Origin: Treponema bryantii
Lineage (GTDB): Bacteria; Spirochaetota; Spirochaetia; Treponematales; Treponemataceae
Assembly: GCF_900111035.1 (NCBI RefSeq)
Contig: NZ_FOFU01000003.1
Coordinates: 124,001 to 188,000, forward strand
DNA: 64,000 bases
Direction: 5' to 3'
The translations under genes were made by a program, and so were the position numbers. The notes beneath the pieces were generated by a model. The model saw nothing but the letters and a program-made list of their open reading frames with translations. It did not search any database and had not been told where the DNA came from. This document shows positions 50,823 through 60,635 of this stretch, piece by piece; the stretch's first letter is position 1, and each line of letters opens with the position of its first letter.

Positions 50823-53800
50823 TGAGTTTAAGCAGAAAAACACTTGAACATCCGGTATTGATTCTGATTGTTTTTGCTCTGCTTGGAATGATTGGTATTT
50901 TTACCCTGAGCAATGTAGCAACTGCACTTATGCCGGAAATCGAAAATCCTTCTCTTTCAATCAATACATCTTATCCAAACGCAGACCCGGAGTCTGTTGA
51001 AAAGTCTATTACAAAGATGATTGAAAGTGCTGTTATGAGCGTAAACGGTCTTAAGAATCTTACATCAACTTCGAATGAAGGTTCTTCCAATGTTTCACTT
51101 GAGTTTGAATATGGAACAGATTTGACGGCGGCAATGAATGATGTCCGCGATAAGCTTGATAGAGTAAAGCGAGGTCTTCCTGATAATGCGGGAACTCCTA
51201 CAATTTTCCGCTTCACTGGAGACAGCGGCGAAATCATGCGAATCCTTATCCGTGGTAACCGTTCTGTAGATGACTTAAAATCAATTGCCGAGAGCAATGT
51301 AGTAAGTATTCTTGAACAGGCTGATGGTGTAGGTGAAGCTGAAGTTTATGGTGGACGTTCTGCACAGGTAAATGTAAAACTTGATCAGAACAGAATGGCT
51401 GCTTACGGCTTTACAGTTCCAACTGTTACAGGTGCTCTTTCAAAACAGAATCTTGAACTTGGTGGTGGTAAGGTTCAGGAAGGACACAGAAACTATATTG
51501 TTCGAACAACTGGTGAATATACAAGCCTTGATGAAATTAATGATACTGTAATTTCTATTATCAACGGTTATGCAATCAGACTTCGAGATATAGGTGAAGC
51601 AACAATCGGTTACAGCGATACAACACAGGAATCGTTCATCAATGGTGAAAAAGGTGTTTACATCAGTGTTACAAAGCAGTCAGATGCAAACTCTGTAACT
51701 GTAGCAAATAATGTTTATAAAAAGATTGATCAGGCAGAGCAGAATCTTCCGCCGGATGTTACTCTTGAAATCATTCAGGATTCAACAGACGCTATCCGCG
51801 AAACAATCAATACTTTGATTACTTCTGCCTGGCAGGGACTTATTCTTGCAGTTATCATTCTGTTTATCTTCCTTCAGAACTTTAAGTCAACAATTATCAT
51901 TTCGATTTCCATTCCGCTTTCAATCATCATTACTCTTTTTGCAATGAGTATGTTTGGACTTACATTAAATATGATGACCCTTACAGGTCTGATTCTTGGT
52001 GTAGGTATGATTGTAGATGCATCTATCGTAATGATTGATAATATTTATGCTTACCGGCAGCGTGGTGCTAAACCTCGTACTTCTGCAATTCTTGGTTCAC
52101 AGGAAATGCTGATGTCGGTAACATCAGGAAACCTTACAACAATCTGTGTATTCCTTCCATTTATCTTCTTTATTAAAGATTTAGGATTTATGGGACAGAT
52201 GTTTAAGGCTGCAATTTTTACAATTGTAATTGCTCTTGTTTCTTCTCTACTGGTTGCTATTTTCCTTGTTCCTGTACTGGCAGGAAAATTCTTTCCTCTT
52301 TCAAACAGAAATGAAAAGCCTGTTACAAATCCTGTGCTGAAAAGACTATACGGATTTTTTGAAGGAATAATTCAGTTCTTTATCCGTTTGTATTCACGCG
52401 TATTAAAAGCAGCCCTTGATAACCGTCTGATTACAATTGTTGCTGCTGTCTGTGTACTTGTAATTTCTTTTGCCTTTATTCCGACAATGCAGATTAATCA
52501 GATTCCAGCCGGCCGTGATGATCAGGTTCAATTGAATATCAATATGGCAACTGCAACTCCTTTTGAAGAAACAAAAGAGGTCGTTCTTGCACTTGAGGCA
52601 TATGTTAAAGCCGAATGTAAAGGAATTAAAACTGTAACTACTTCAATTGGTGGTCGTAATACAAACCGCGGTTCCATCACAATTGCTCTTCCGGAAACTG
52701 CAAAGCAGATTGATTCAGCTCAGGATATGCAGAATAAGCTCCGTAAGCATTTTGCAGAATTCCCTAGCGCACGTCTTTCCTTCAGCGAAGGTTTCCGTGG
52801 TCAGTGGATGGGAAGTAGTGTAGATATCGTTCTTCTTTCAGATGATCTTGATGCGGCTTTGAATACTGCAGAAGAAATCCGTGAAGTTATTTCTGCAAAC
52901 AAGAAAATCAGCGAGCCTTCTGTAAGTATGGATAAGGGACTTCCTCAGGTTGAAATTGTTATTGACCGTGAACGCGCCTACAACATGGGCGTAGACATTG
53001 CAACCGTCGCACGCGAAATCAACTATGCGATTAACGGTTCTACCGCCTGTACTTACAAGAGCAACGGAAAAGATTACAGCGTAGTAGTTGCTTACCGTCC
53101 GGAAGATCGCAAGACAATCAACGACCTTGAATCCATTTACGTTCGTGGAAACGGTGGAATGGTCAGCGTTGCAAACTTTGCGTCGATTAAAAAAGGCCTC
53201 GGTCCGGTTTCTATCCGTCGGGAAAGCCAGAAGCGAATCATTCACGTTCGTGCAAGCAATCTTACAGAAGAAAACGACAACGTAATTGAAGAAGAAATTA
53301 AGGCCGCCATTCAGGAAAATGTTATTATTCCAGATTCAGTTGTAGTTAATTATAAGGGAGCCTGGAAAGAAACAATGAGTCAGTACGGCTTTTATCTTAA
53401 GATTGCGATTATGGCAATTCTGCTGGTATTCGGTGTAATGGCTGCAACCTATGAGTCGTTCAAGGCTCCTCTTATCAACCTTGCAACAATGCCTTTTATT
53501 ATCATTGGTGTAATTCTGATTCATAAGATTATTGGTGAAGCACTTTCATTCATGACAGCAGTTGGTGTTATCATGCTGATTGGTATTGTTGTAAATAACG
53601 GTATTATTCTTGTTGACTACACGAATATTCTTGTAGGTCGTGGTGTCGAGCTTAAGAATGCCTGCTTTGAAGCTGGAAAGAGCCGTTTCCGTCCGGTATT
53701 GATGACAACCCTTACAACAATTCTTGGTATGCTCCCGATGTGTTTTACAACAGAAGGCCAGTCAAGCATGGTTCGCCCGATTGCGATTGCAGTTGTAGGA

Positions 53801-53947
53801 GGTTTGATTTCCAGTACGTTTATTACACTGCTGGTAATTCCGGTATTGTACAGCCTGGTAATGAGAAAGCGCGGTGCTCGCCCGGTGGTTGAGCATGTTG
53901 AAAACACCGGTGATTACGATAAAAGCCGCTGGGAGGAGGATGAATAA
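50822..53947 (+). CDS. RND multidrug efflux pump, AcrB/HAE1 family
   Basis: The 1041-residue proton-driven pump has two periplasmic domains between helix 1-2 and 7-8 and the duplicated 12-helix layout. Conserved segments include NASYPNADPE-like (NTSYPNADPESVEKSI), GLILGVGMIVDASIVMIDNI and MLIGIVVNNGIILVDY. D in VDASIV is the proton relay. Substrates are probably drugs or bile-like compounds, but this is not proven. It overlaps the preceding gene by 1 base and the following PG0541-type gene by 1 base, so all four genes form one operon. Confidence 0.95.
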   Translation: MSLSRKTLEHPVLILIVFALLGMIGIFTLSNVATALMPEIENPSLSINTSYPNADPESVEKSITKMIESAVMSVNGLKNLTSTSNEGSSNVSLEFEYGTDLTAAMNDVRDKLDRVKRGLPDNAGTPTIFRFTGDSGEIMRILIRGNRSVDDLKSIAESNVVSILEQADGVGEAEVYGGRSAQVNVKLDQNRMAAYGFTVPTVTGALSKQNLELGGGKVQEGHRNYIVRTTGEYTSLDEINDTVISIINGYAIRLRDIGEATIGYSDTTQESFINGEKGVYISVTKQSDANSVTVANNVYKKIDQAEQNLPPDVTLEIIQDSTDAIRETINTLITSAWQGLILAVIILFIFLQNFKSTIIISISIPLSIIITLFAMSMFGLTLNMMTLTGLILGVGMIVDASIVMIDNIYAYRQRGAKPRTSAILGSQEMLMSVTSGNLTTICVFLPFIFFIKDLGFMGQMFKAAIFTIVIALVSSLLVAIFLVPVLAGKFFPLSNRNEKPVTNPVLKRLYGFFEGIIQFFIRLYSRVLKAALDNRLITIVAAVCVLVISFAFIPTMQINQIPAGRDDQVQLNINMATATPFEETKEVVLALEAYVKAECKGIKTVTTSIGGRNTNRGSITIALPETAKQIDSAQDMQNKLRKHFAEFPSARLSFSEGFRGQWMGSSVDIVLLSDDLDAALNTAEEIREVISANKKISEPSVSMDKGLPQVEIVIDRERAYNMGVDIATVAREINYAINGSTACTYKSNGKDYSVVVAYRPEDRKTINDLESIYVRGNGGMVSVANFASIKKGLGPVSIRRESQKRIIHVRASNLTEENDNVIEEEIKAAIQENVIIPDSVVVNYKGAWKETMSQYGFYLKIAIMAILLVFGVMAATYESFKAPLINLATMPFIIIGVILIHKIIGEALSFMTAVGVIMLIGIVVNNGIILVDYTNILVGRGVELKNACFEAGKSRFRPVLMTTLTTILGMLPMCFTTEGQSSMVRPIAIAVVGGLISSTFITLLVIPVLYSLVMRKRGARPVVEHVENTGDYDKSRWEEDE

Positions 53948-54243
53948 TGTCAGAACTTTATCGTGCTGAAATAATTTCGAACCAGTCTGTTCAGGAAGAT
54001 ATTACAGAAGCTCTTGAAAAAGAGATTCCTTCAATTCAATATACCGTAATTCCGGAAATCCACGGCCGCGGTTCTCACACTAAAAAGCTTGGTGACACCA
54101 TCTGGCCGGAAATGAACTTTGTGCTTTTTTCGTATGTTGAAGAAGCAGATGCCCGCAAAATAAAGGACGTTGTAGAAAAAGTAAAACAGCGCTTCCCGAA
54201 CGAGGGAATCAGCCTTTTCTTTACAAAAGCTGTTGAGTTCTAA
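53947..54243 (+). CDS. PG0541-type transporter-associated small protein
   Basis: This 98-residue soluble protein, MSELYRAEIISNQSVQEDIT at its start, resembles the PII-like PG0541 group that is often encoded at the end of RND operons. It ends with FFTKAVEF. It overlaps the RND gene by 1 base and the convergent prmC end by 4 bases. The role may be sensing or modulating the pump; it is not known. Confidence 0.72.
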   Translation: MSELYRAEIISNQSVQEDITEALEKEIPSIQYTVIPEIHGRGSHTKKLGDTIWPEMNFVLFSYVEEADARKIKDVVEKVKQRFPNEGISLFFTKAVEF

Positions 54244-55190
54244 TAAAACTCGACTACGCGGAGCTGGCCTTCGAGATCTCTGTGAATCTCCGTATTAAAA
54301 CCGACTGCCTCCGCAATTGCGGCTGTTGCCTCTGCATTATACTCGCCGGTTTCCATAAGGATTGACCCGCGCGGTGCGAGGTGTGCAGCAGCCTGCGGAA
54401 TTAAGTTCCGGATTATCGCTAGTCCATCATCGGCAGGCTCGCCGCTGTCATTTGTGGCGCGATCGCCGTCTATTGTTATGTCGCCGTCGAGTGCGAGGCG
54501 CGGTTCGCTGCGACCGTCCTGTAAAAGTTCATCCACCATTGTATGCGGAATGTACGGCGGGTTAGAAAGAATCACATCATATTTTATAGCTTCAGAAATT
54601 GCATCAAAGAGGTTAGTGCGCACAAAATTAAAGCGGGAGAGAATGAGGGCGGCGTCTGGGCCGGAGCCGAGAAGGGCAGCAACATTTCGTCGTGCAATGT
54701 CCAGCGCAGGTTCTGAGATGTCGGCAAGTGTAAACTTTGGCAGCTGTTCAGCCGGAACTCTTTCGTCTTCAAGCAGAGTCTTAGCCACTGCAACTGCAAT
54801 ACAGCCGCTGCCGGTACACATATCACAAACTGTTAAAAGGTTCTCACCGCGTGCATCCATCATCGATAGAATAACGTCTACAGCGCGTTCTACTAAAATC
54901 TCTGTGTCAGGCTTTGGAATTAAAACATCCGGAGTTACAATAAAGTCGTAACCGTAAAATTCCTTGTGTCCGGTGATATACGCAATAGGAAGTCCTGTTG
55001 CGCGGCGGGCAACAGCATCCCGCAGCCATTCTTCTTTTTCTGCCGGTACTTCGTAGTCGCGCTTTAGTAAGAGTTCTGTTTTTGAAAAACCAAGAGAATC
55101 AATTAAAAGAACTTCCGCATCCAGTTTTGCGCTAGGCGAGACTTGCGAAAGTTCTTTTATTATTTGGGTCTTAAGATTCTGGAGTGTCAA
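54240..55190 (-). CDS. prmC: Peptide chain release factor N5-glutamine methyltransferase
   Basis: The 316-residue enzyme methylates the Gln of the GGQ motif in release factors. The catalytic NPPY is at 210-213, the SAM site in CDMCTGSGCIAVA (about 122-134), and IPKPDTE (91-97) is a family motif. It lies 2 bases after prfA, its substrate's gene. Its DNA is somewhat more GC-rich than neighbouring genes. A 15-base stretch at 55134-55148, encoding QVSPS, is identical to an intergenic sequence at 42921-42935. Confidence 0.93.
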   Translation of the reverse strand: MTLQNLKTQIIKELSQVSPSAKLDAEVLLIDSLGFSKTELLLKRDYEVPAEKEEWLRDAVARRATGLPIAYITGHKEFYGYDFIVTPDVLIPKPDTEILVERAVDVILSMMDARGENLLTVCDMCTGSGCIAVAVAKTLLEDERVPAEQLPKFTLADISEPALDIARRNVAALLGSGPDAALILSRFNFVRTNLFDAISEAIKYDVILSNPPYIPHTMVDELLQDGRSEPRLALDGDITIDGDRATNDSGEPADDGLAIIRNLIPQAAAHLAPRGSILMETGEYNAEATAAIAEAVGFNTEIHRDLEGQLRVVEFY

Positions 55191-55192
55191 AA

Positions 55193-56275
55193 TTATAACT
55201 CAGTGATATCCGACTTCAACTGCTCTTCCTTAGCGTAAACGTTCAATGCATCTAGCATATCGTCCATTTCGCCCATCATGAAAGATGGAAGGTTATGAGC
55301 CGAATAGTTAATGCGGTGATCAGTTACGCGGTCCTGAGGGAAGTTGTAAGTACGGATCTTTTCAGAGCGGGCACCAGAACCAACCATGCTTGAGCGGGCT
55401 GCAGCGCGCTCTTCCTGCTTCTTGCTTTCTTCAAGATCAAAGAGGCGGGCACGGAGTACGCGGAAAGCCTTTTCCTTATTCTTAATCTGAGACTTTTCAT
55501 CCTGCTGAATAACAACAAGACCAGTCGGAATATGAGTAAGACGAACGGCAGAGTCAGTTGTGTTTACACACTGTCCACCAGGTCCACCGGCACGCATTAC
55601 GTCAACGCGAACGTCGCCCGGCTTAATTTCAATTTCAGTTTCTTCTGCTTCAGGAAGAACGGCAACAGTTGCAGTAGAAGTCTGCAGACGTCCCTGAGAT
55701 TCAGTCTGAGGAACACGCTGAACACGGTGAACACCAGATTCCCAGCGAAGAGTACCGTATACAAACTTACCGCTGATAGAAGTTACAATCTTGTTGAAAC
55801 CACCAACCTCAGTTTCCTGAGCTTCCATAGTTTCAGTTTTCCATCCCTTGCGTTCAGCGAGGTGAGTGTACATTTCCCAAAGGTCGCGTACAAAAAGCGA
55901 AGCCTCGTCACCACCTGCAGCCGAACGGATTTCAAGAATAATATTTTTCTCATCAAGAGGATCAGGCGGAACAAGCTTCAGTTTAATATCCTCTTCAAGC
56001 TTAGGCTGTCTTTCTTCCAGTTCCTTAAGCTCCTCGCGAGCCATTTCCTTCATCTCGGCATCATCTTCTGCCGTAATCATTTCCTTAGCGTCCTGGATAC
56101 CGCTCAAAACCTTTTTGTATTCGTCATAAAGTGCACAAACTTCAGTCAGGTATCCGTGCTCACGCATTGTGTCCTTGTATTTCTTCGGGTCCTTTACAAG
56201 ATTCGGATCCATTACAAGGTCGCTTACAACTTTAAAGCGTTTCTCACATTCATCAAGCTTTTTCAGTAAATCCAT
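55193..56275 (-). CDS. prfA: Peptide chain release factor 1
   Basis: The 360-residue factor ends translation at UAA and UAG. GGQ is at 233-235 (AGGPGGQ), and the codon-recognition loop after RVP reads PQT (189-191) where RF1 often has PxT. Full length. It is followed by prmC with a 2-base gap. The upstream region is the four-hairpin array and GC-rich repeats, so no clear promoter is visible close by. Confidence 0.95.
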   Translation of the reverse strand: MDLLKKLDECEKRFKVVSDLVMDPNLVKDPKKYKDTMREHGYLTEVCALYDEYKKVLSGIQDAKEMITAEDDAEMKEMAREELKELEERQPKLEEDIKLKLVPPDPLDEKNIILEIRSAAGGDEASLFVRDLWEMYTHLAERKGWKTETMEAQETEVGGFNKIVTSISGKFVYGTLRWESGVHRVQRVPQTESQGRLQTSTATVAVLPEAEETEIEIKPGDVRVDVMRAGGPGGQCVNTTDSAVRLTHIPTGLVVIQQDEKSQIKNKEKAFRVLRARLFDLEESKKQEERAAARSSMVGSGARSEKIRTYNFPQDRVTDHRINYSAHNLPSFMMGEMDDMLDALNVYAKEEQLKSDITEL

Positions 56276-56334
56276 AGTGCGAGTATATTACCATAGAAAA
56301 GAAAGTGTGAAAAGTCCATCAAAACTTGAAACAA

Positions 56335-56415
56335 GGGAGGGGGAGGCCCCCTGCGCTCCAAACGCCTCCAGCGTTTTCCGCTACCCCCTATGCGGGGACA
56401 CCCCGCAACGCCCCG
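56335..56415. repeat. GC-rich intergenic repeat module
   Basis: The stretch has GGGGGAGGCCCCC, AACGC-CTCCA-GCGTT and TGCGGGG-ACA-CCCCGCA (56391-56407) hairpins. It shares blocks (CGCTACCCC, TGCGGG, CCCGCAACGC) with the core of the 11271-11430 element on the other strand. It lies between prfA and the hairpin array. Confidence 0.6.
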
Positions 56416-56485
56416 TAATAACCGTGGCCCGCTAAATCCCCGGTTCGCCCAATTCAGCAGGCCTCAGTAGAAGCTTCCCCGCGGC

Positions 56486-56757
56486 GTGAGCCTGTAAAAA
56501 AGAAAGAAATCCAATTTTACAGGCTCACTTCAACATAATATTCCTATTTCTGGCCTGCAAAATCTCCGATTTCGATTTCTTACAGGCTCACCGAGTTCTC
56601 AATATCCCCCGAATCCTATTACCCGGCCCCTTCCCACAAAAATACTCAACTTTTCAAGCCTGCAAATAATGAAAAATCCAGAAATTACAGGCTCGCTTCC
56701 CAAGTTATCAAAAAAATAAGCCTGCAAAATTACCAGAATCACAATTTTGCAGGCTTA
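56486..56757. repeat. Array of four related hairpins
   Basis: Four units at 56486-56528, 56553-56587, 56657-56693 and 56717-56757 each pair an AGCCTGCAA or AGCCTGTAA arm with TT(G/A)CAGGCT. Units 1 and 4 have perfect 14- and 15-bp stems; units 2 and 3 have one mismatch. Loops are 11-20 bases. No ORF fits. The region 56276-56787 is otherwise empty apart from the GC-rich module and a 14-bp palindrome (56762-56775). It separates the giant lipoprotein from prfA on the minus strand. Confidence 0.75.
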
Positions 56758-56787
56758 CTCCACAGTTTAAACTGTTTATTTCAATTT

Positions 56788-59700
56788 TTACTTCTGCTTA
56801 ACCGGAGTCATAATAGTTGTACCATCTACAAAATGGAAGATGGTTGTGTAATAACAACCTTCTGGGATTTCCGTAAGTTCATCATCTGTATAAGAGAAAG
56901 TTGTTGTTGTTCCATCATTATACACAAGACCTGTTTCCGCACCACGACCTTCCCAAATGTGAGAATCTTCTGGATTTGAGGTTTCTGTGAGCTTAAATTT
57001 TGAATACATTGTATGTGCAAGTACTGGCTTGTCACAGAATATTTGATAGCCGTTGTATGCATTCATTACATTTTTATTGCGGCAAGTGTAGTCATAATCA
57101 TCGGCACCTCTAAATACAAAGATTGGAGAAAGATATACAGGTAATTGATTAGAACCACTTACATAACCATATTGTGCTTCTATTTTGTAAAATTTATTGA
57201 CCATATACGAAATTGCATTCTCATTGTTTTCAGTAGTTACTGTATATGTATATGTTTCATCAGTCTGTGTAAGAAGACCAGGTAATTGTTCCCATGACAT
57301 TTCATCGCCTGTATAAACATCCCATTTATTATATGTTGGATTAAATTTAGAATACAGAATTGAAATATACTCGTTGGTTCCGTCATATGCATCACTAGCG
57401 GGTTTTATAGCATCAGAATATTTAGGAATTGTTACAGAGAACAAATCTTTTTTCTCGCATCCTTCAGGTTCTCCATACCAGGCTGGATATTCATAAGTTG
57501 TTACAGTCTTCTTTTCATTATATTCTGGTAAGATAGAAAGATAATAACTTCCATACATATATCTGTATTTATAAATGACATTGTTTCCTGCAACATCTTC
57601 TAAATAACAGTAAAGATAGAACTTCCCCTGTTCTAGAAAATACATCGGAATTATCAGTCTTGATATGGAATCATCTGTGATATATTTAGAGAACTGCAAT
57701 GAATACCTTGTATAATTTGCATTTTCAAGTTGCTGTCTGGTTATTTCATTGCCTAAATCAAAAGGAACAAAGTAATAATCAAGTATTTTTACTCTATTAG
57801 CTTTGCTAATAAAATAGTTGTAAGTTTCGTTATATGAAGAAGGCTCGTAATCTCCTACTGCATATTTGTTGATTTCAAGGTGATCTTTATAATACCACAA
57901 GCGATCTATATCAATAAATGGCGGAATATTATCTGGACCTATATATCTGATTGATTTTGGAGATGATTCTGCGACTATAATTCCATCAGAATTACGAGCA
58001 ACAAGTGATATTTTATAATTTTCTCCATTGTTGATTTCAATTTCATTTGAAGATGAAAATCCTTCAATTCTTCCACCCTTTGATATTTTAAATAAATATT
58101 CATATTCATCATTTGGATATGTTATATCAACTGTGAAACGAACTTTACCTGAGTTTTGTGGAAATTCTATTTTCCCATTTGCAATATTATCATCATTTAG
58201 CTCTGGAAATCTGAAATCTGGGAAATCAAAATTGGCGATTTGTGAAGGTACATATATTTTTTCAGTAAAATTATCATAGTTAATTGGACCTTCTTCCCTA
58301 TATAAGATATAAGGCTTACCATATGCAGAATAAATTCTACCGAAATCGTTTATGGCAACTCTTGCATATGAAATATAATATGTGCATTTTTCCTGATCAA
58401 AAGCATCAAAAGTATTTGTTAATCTTTTAAAGGAAATTATTTCAGCTTCTCCATCAGGTTTTTTTCCCATAATACCACGTTCACTTGCAAGGGAAACAGA
58501 TATATCAGAACTAATTGAATAATCCATTTCTTCTTCTGAGTATTTAAAACTATTAGCGCCCTCTTGTTTATGAGCAGATATACGAGGTCTTTTAGCAATT
58601 GCAAACGGATATTCATTTACAATTCCGTTTTCTTCATAAAGTACAACCTTGAATTTAGTTGTTGTATCAGGATCAATTACAAGGTTTTCTATAACTTCAT
58701 TAATCTTTTGCGTAATAATGTTTTGTGAAATTAACTGATAGCTTGTATCAATATCTGCTTCATCTTTGTTACTTAAGTTCTTTTCTTCAAATAATGTTAT
58801 ATATTCATTACTAGAATTACATTGTTGAATCAGTAACTTGTTACAAAGTGTTTTGTATGTTGAATAAAAATTATCTTCAAAGAAATTGAAATAATGGAAA
58901 GAGAACTTACTTTCATATTTTCCAGTAGTTTCATTGTATTGTGGGTAACAATAATCTGTAATGGTGTAACTTGTTCCATTTTCATTTGGTGGATTTTTAA
59001 ATGAATGAGTTACATCAAGATATCCATACCAGTATAATCTGCGTTTTAAATCAGTATCTTTTATGACATAATATGAAACTGGTTCACTTTCATTTTCTGC
59101 CTTATCTACAACTCTTATTTCCAGTTTGTAAAGACCATCATTTGCCGAAGAAGCAAACTTGTAATCAAATGAATATTCGTAAGTATTATCGTCTCCTGAT
59201 ACAGAAACAAATTGGCCTGTGCCGAAGGAATAATCTGCTTCAACTTTCATTGCATCAATGCCACCAGAAGTTTTTTCAAATACTTCATGAACTTTTACAC
59301 ATTTTATTCCGCTGTCTTTATCATAGCCCTGAAGATTTATGTGAAGACTATCAATAATATGATTGCGGCTATAATCGCCATTAAGAAATCTAATGGTGTT
59401 AGTATCTTCTTCGTATTCAGGATTTGAAGACCAGTCTCCTATAGGTTTATCAGTTAAAGTTCTATACGACCAGTTTGTTGTATCACTTGTATTAGCAGTT
59501 ATGATTGTCTTTATTTCAGGTTTTTCATTGTCTACGTTCTGATTAATTCTGTATGTATGAGGCTCAACAGCTTCCAATGCAAAACCATCGACATCTTTTA
59601 TCTGTGTTGAAATAATGCTTACGATTATATCTTTTGGATTTTGACCGGCTGGTGATAATGGAATTAGATATTTTCCCTTTATTGTTTGGATTGTAATAAT

Positions 59701-60360
59701 TGTATTATTATTGGAAAGTTTTGGAGTCTCAAAATAAGAGTGAGCAGGATTTGAAGAAAAGAGTTCTTCTTCTCCATTTTTAATGGAGATACAGTTTGTA
59801 TCAAAGGTTTGTGGATCAATTGGTTTATTAAATTCAATTATGATGCTTGTATCTTGTTGGCATCCATCTCGTAAATAAGCTGGAGTAATTTGTTTTACAC
59901 GTGGAATAAGAAGGCAGACAGGTCTAATTAAAATATCATCAGCTTGTTTTAAAAGTTTAATTCTAATTTTATAAACACCGTTGTTCTTTTCAAGGTCAGT
60001 ACCAATGTCTGTAAATTCTACATAGTCAGCACGGCTTACACTTTTATCAATTGTGCTTACAGCTTCCAGATGACTGAATACATACGCATTTGTATTTAAA
60101 GAAAACTGTATATCAACGGTGTATCCAAGCCTGCAGGATTTTTCGTTTCCTGTAAGAAAATCGCCTTCATCATTTGCTGTTCGGAAAATAAGTGTGCTTG
60201 ACATAGCATTGTTATAGGCGATTGTATCCTCAATCTGCTGTTTGATATCCTGACTATTAAGAAAATTATCACAGGAAATAAACAGCAGCGATACAACACA
60301 AAGAATAAAAAACTTTAATACATTATTAAATCTGGAGTAGTTTTTATACAAATGAATCAT
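56788..60360 (-). CDS. Giant lipoprotein with Ig-like domains, function unknown
   Basis: The 1190-residue protein has a type II signal with lipobox LFISC (C30), so it is a lipoprotein of the outer or inner membrane. Residues after about 150 include Ig-like or cadherin-like features, such as FNKPIDPQTFD, DNEKPEI, DKDSGIKCVKVHEV and KLEIRVVDKAENES, typical of surface proteins in treponemes. It is rich in Asn, Tyr, Glu and Ser. No enzyme motif is seen. It is alone on its strand; the hairpin array lies downstream. Surface adhesion or sensing is a guess. Confidence 0.8.
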   Translation of the reverse strand: MIHLYKNYSRFNNVLKFFILCVVSLLFISCDNFLNSQDIKQQIEDTIAYNNAMSSTLIFRTANDEGDFLTGNEKSCRLGYTVDIQFSLNTNAYVFSHLEAVSTIDKSVSRADYVEFTDIGTDLEKNNGVYKIRIKLLKQADDILIRPVCLLIPRVKQITPAYLRDGCQQDTSIIIEFNKPIDPQTFDTNCISIKNGEEELFSSNPAHSYFETPKLSNNNTIITIQTIKGKYLIPLSPAGQNPKDIIVSIISTQIKDVDGFALEAVEPHTYRINQNVDNEKPEIKTIITANTSDTTNWSYRTLTDKPIGDWSSNPEYEEDTNTIRFLNGDYSRNHIIDSLHINLQGYDKDSGIKCVKVHEVFEKTSGGIDAMKVEADYSFGTGQFVSVSGDDNTYEYSFDYKFASSANDGLYKLEIRVVDKAENESEPVSYYVIKDTDLKRRLYWYGYLDVTHSFKNPPNENGTSYTITDYCYPQYNETTGKYESKFSFHYFNFFEDNFYSTYKTLCNKLLIQQCNSSNEYITLFEEKNLSNKDEADIDTSYQLISQNIITQKINEVIENLVIDPDTTTKFKVVLYEENGIVNEYPFAIAKRPRISAHKQEGANSFKYSEEEMDYSISSDISVSLASERGIMGKKPDGEAEIISFKRLTNTFDAFDQEKCTYYISYARVAINDFGRIYSAYGKPYILYREEGPINYDNFTEKIYVPSQIANFDFPDFRFPELNDDNIANGKIEFPQNSGKVRFTVDITYPNDEYEYLFKISKGGRIEGFSSSNEIEINNGENYKISLVARNSDGIIVAESSPKSIRYIGPDNIPPFIDIDRLWYYKDHLEINKYAVGDYEPSSYNETYNYFISKANRVKILDYYFVPFDLGNEITRQQLENANYTRYSLQFSKYITDDSISRLIIPMYFLEQGKFYLYCYLEDVAGNNVIYKYRYMYGSYYLSILPEYNEKKTVTTYEYPAWYGEPEGCEKKDLFSVTIPKYSDAIKPASDAYDGTNEYISILYSKFNPTYNKWDVYTGDEMSWEQLPGLLTQTDETYTYTVTTENNENAISYMVNKFYKIEAQYGYVSGSNQLPVYLSPIFVFRGADDYDYTCRNKNVMNAYNGYQIFCDKPVLAHTMYSKFKLTETSNPEDSHIWEGRGAETGLVYNDGTTTTFSYTDDELTEIPEGCYYTTIFHFVDGTTIMTPVKQK

Positions 60361-60447
60361 AATCCATCTCCCTTAAATGTATATTATGAATAATTTTAAC
60401 ACAGGAAGATGGATTTGTCTTTTTTTTTAATTTAATCTGAAATTATG

Positions 60448-60597
60448 CTATTTTTTGCAGTGACAAGCTCCGCCACATGAACTGCAACTGCTGCCACATG
60501 AACAGTGGCTGCGTCCTGCGCGTTTTGCTTTAACCATTGAGGTTATAACACATGCAACAACAGCAATAAGAATTAAACCAACTATTAATGTACCCAT
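60448..60597 (-). CDS. FeoB-associated cysteine-rich membrane peptide
   Basis: An intact 49-codon frame encodes an N-terminal helix (MGTLIVGLILIAVVACVITS), a basic patch (VKAKRAGR) and a tail HCSCGSSCSSCGGACHCKK, with seven cysteines. This matches the FeoB-associated Cys-rich peptides that follow feoB. GGAGG lies upstream of the ATG. It is 38 bases after feoB on the same strand, so it ends the operon. The tail probably binds iron or a cluster and may act in place of FeoC. The function is inferred from position and family. Confidence 0.85.
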   Translation of the reverse strand: MGTLIVGLILIAVVACVITSMVKAKRAGRSHCSCGSSCSSCGGACHCKK

Positions 60598-60635
60598 ATT
60601 ATAACCTCCACGTCATTCCGAACTTGTTTCGGGAT

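Noticed and set aside
56486-56757. Integron attC array or CRISPR array
   Set aside because: There are no integron core sites (GTTRRRY), no cassettes between the hairpins, no integrase, and the repeats are inverted, unequal and too few for CRISPR; no cas genes are present.
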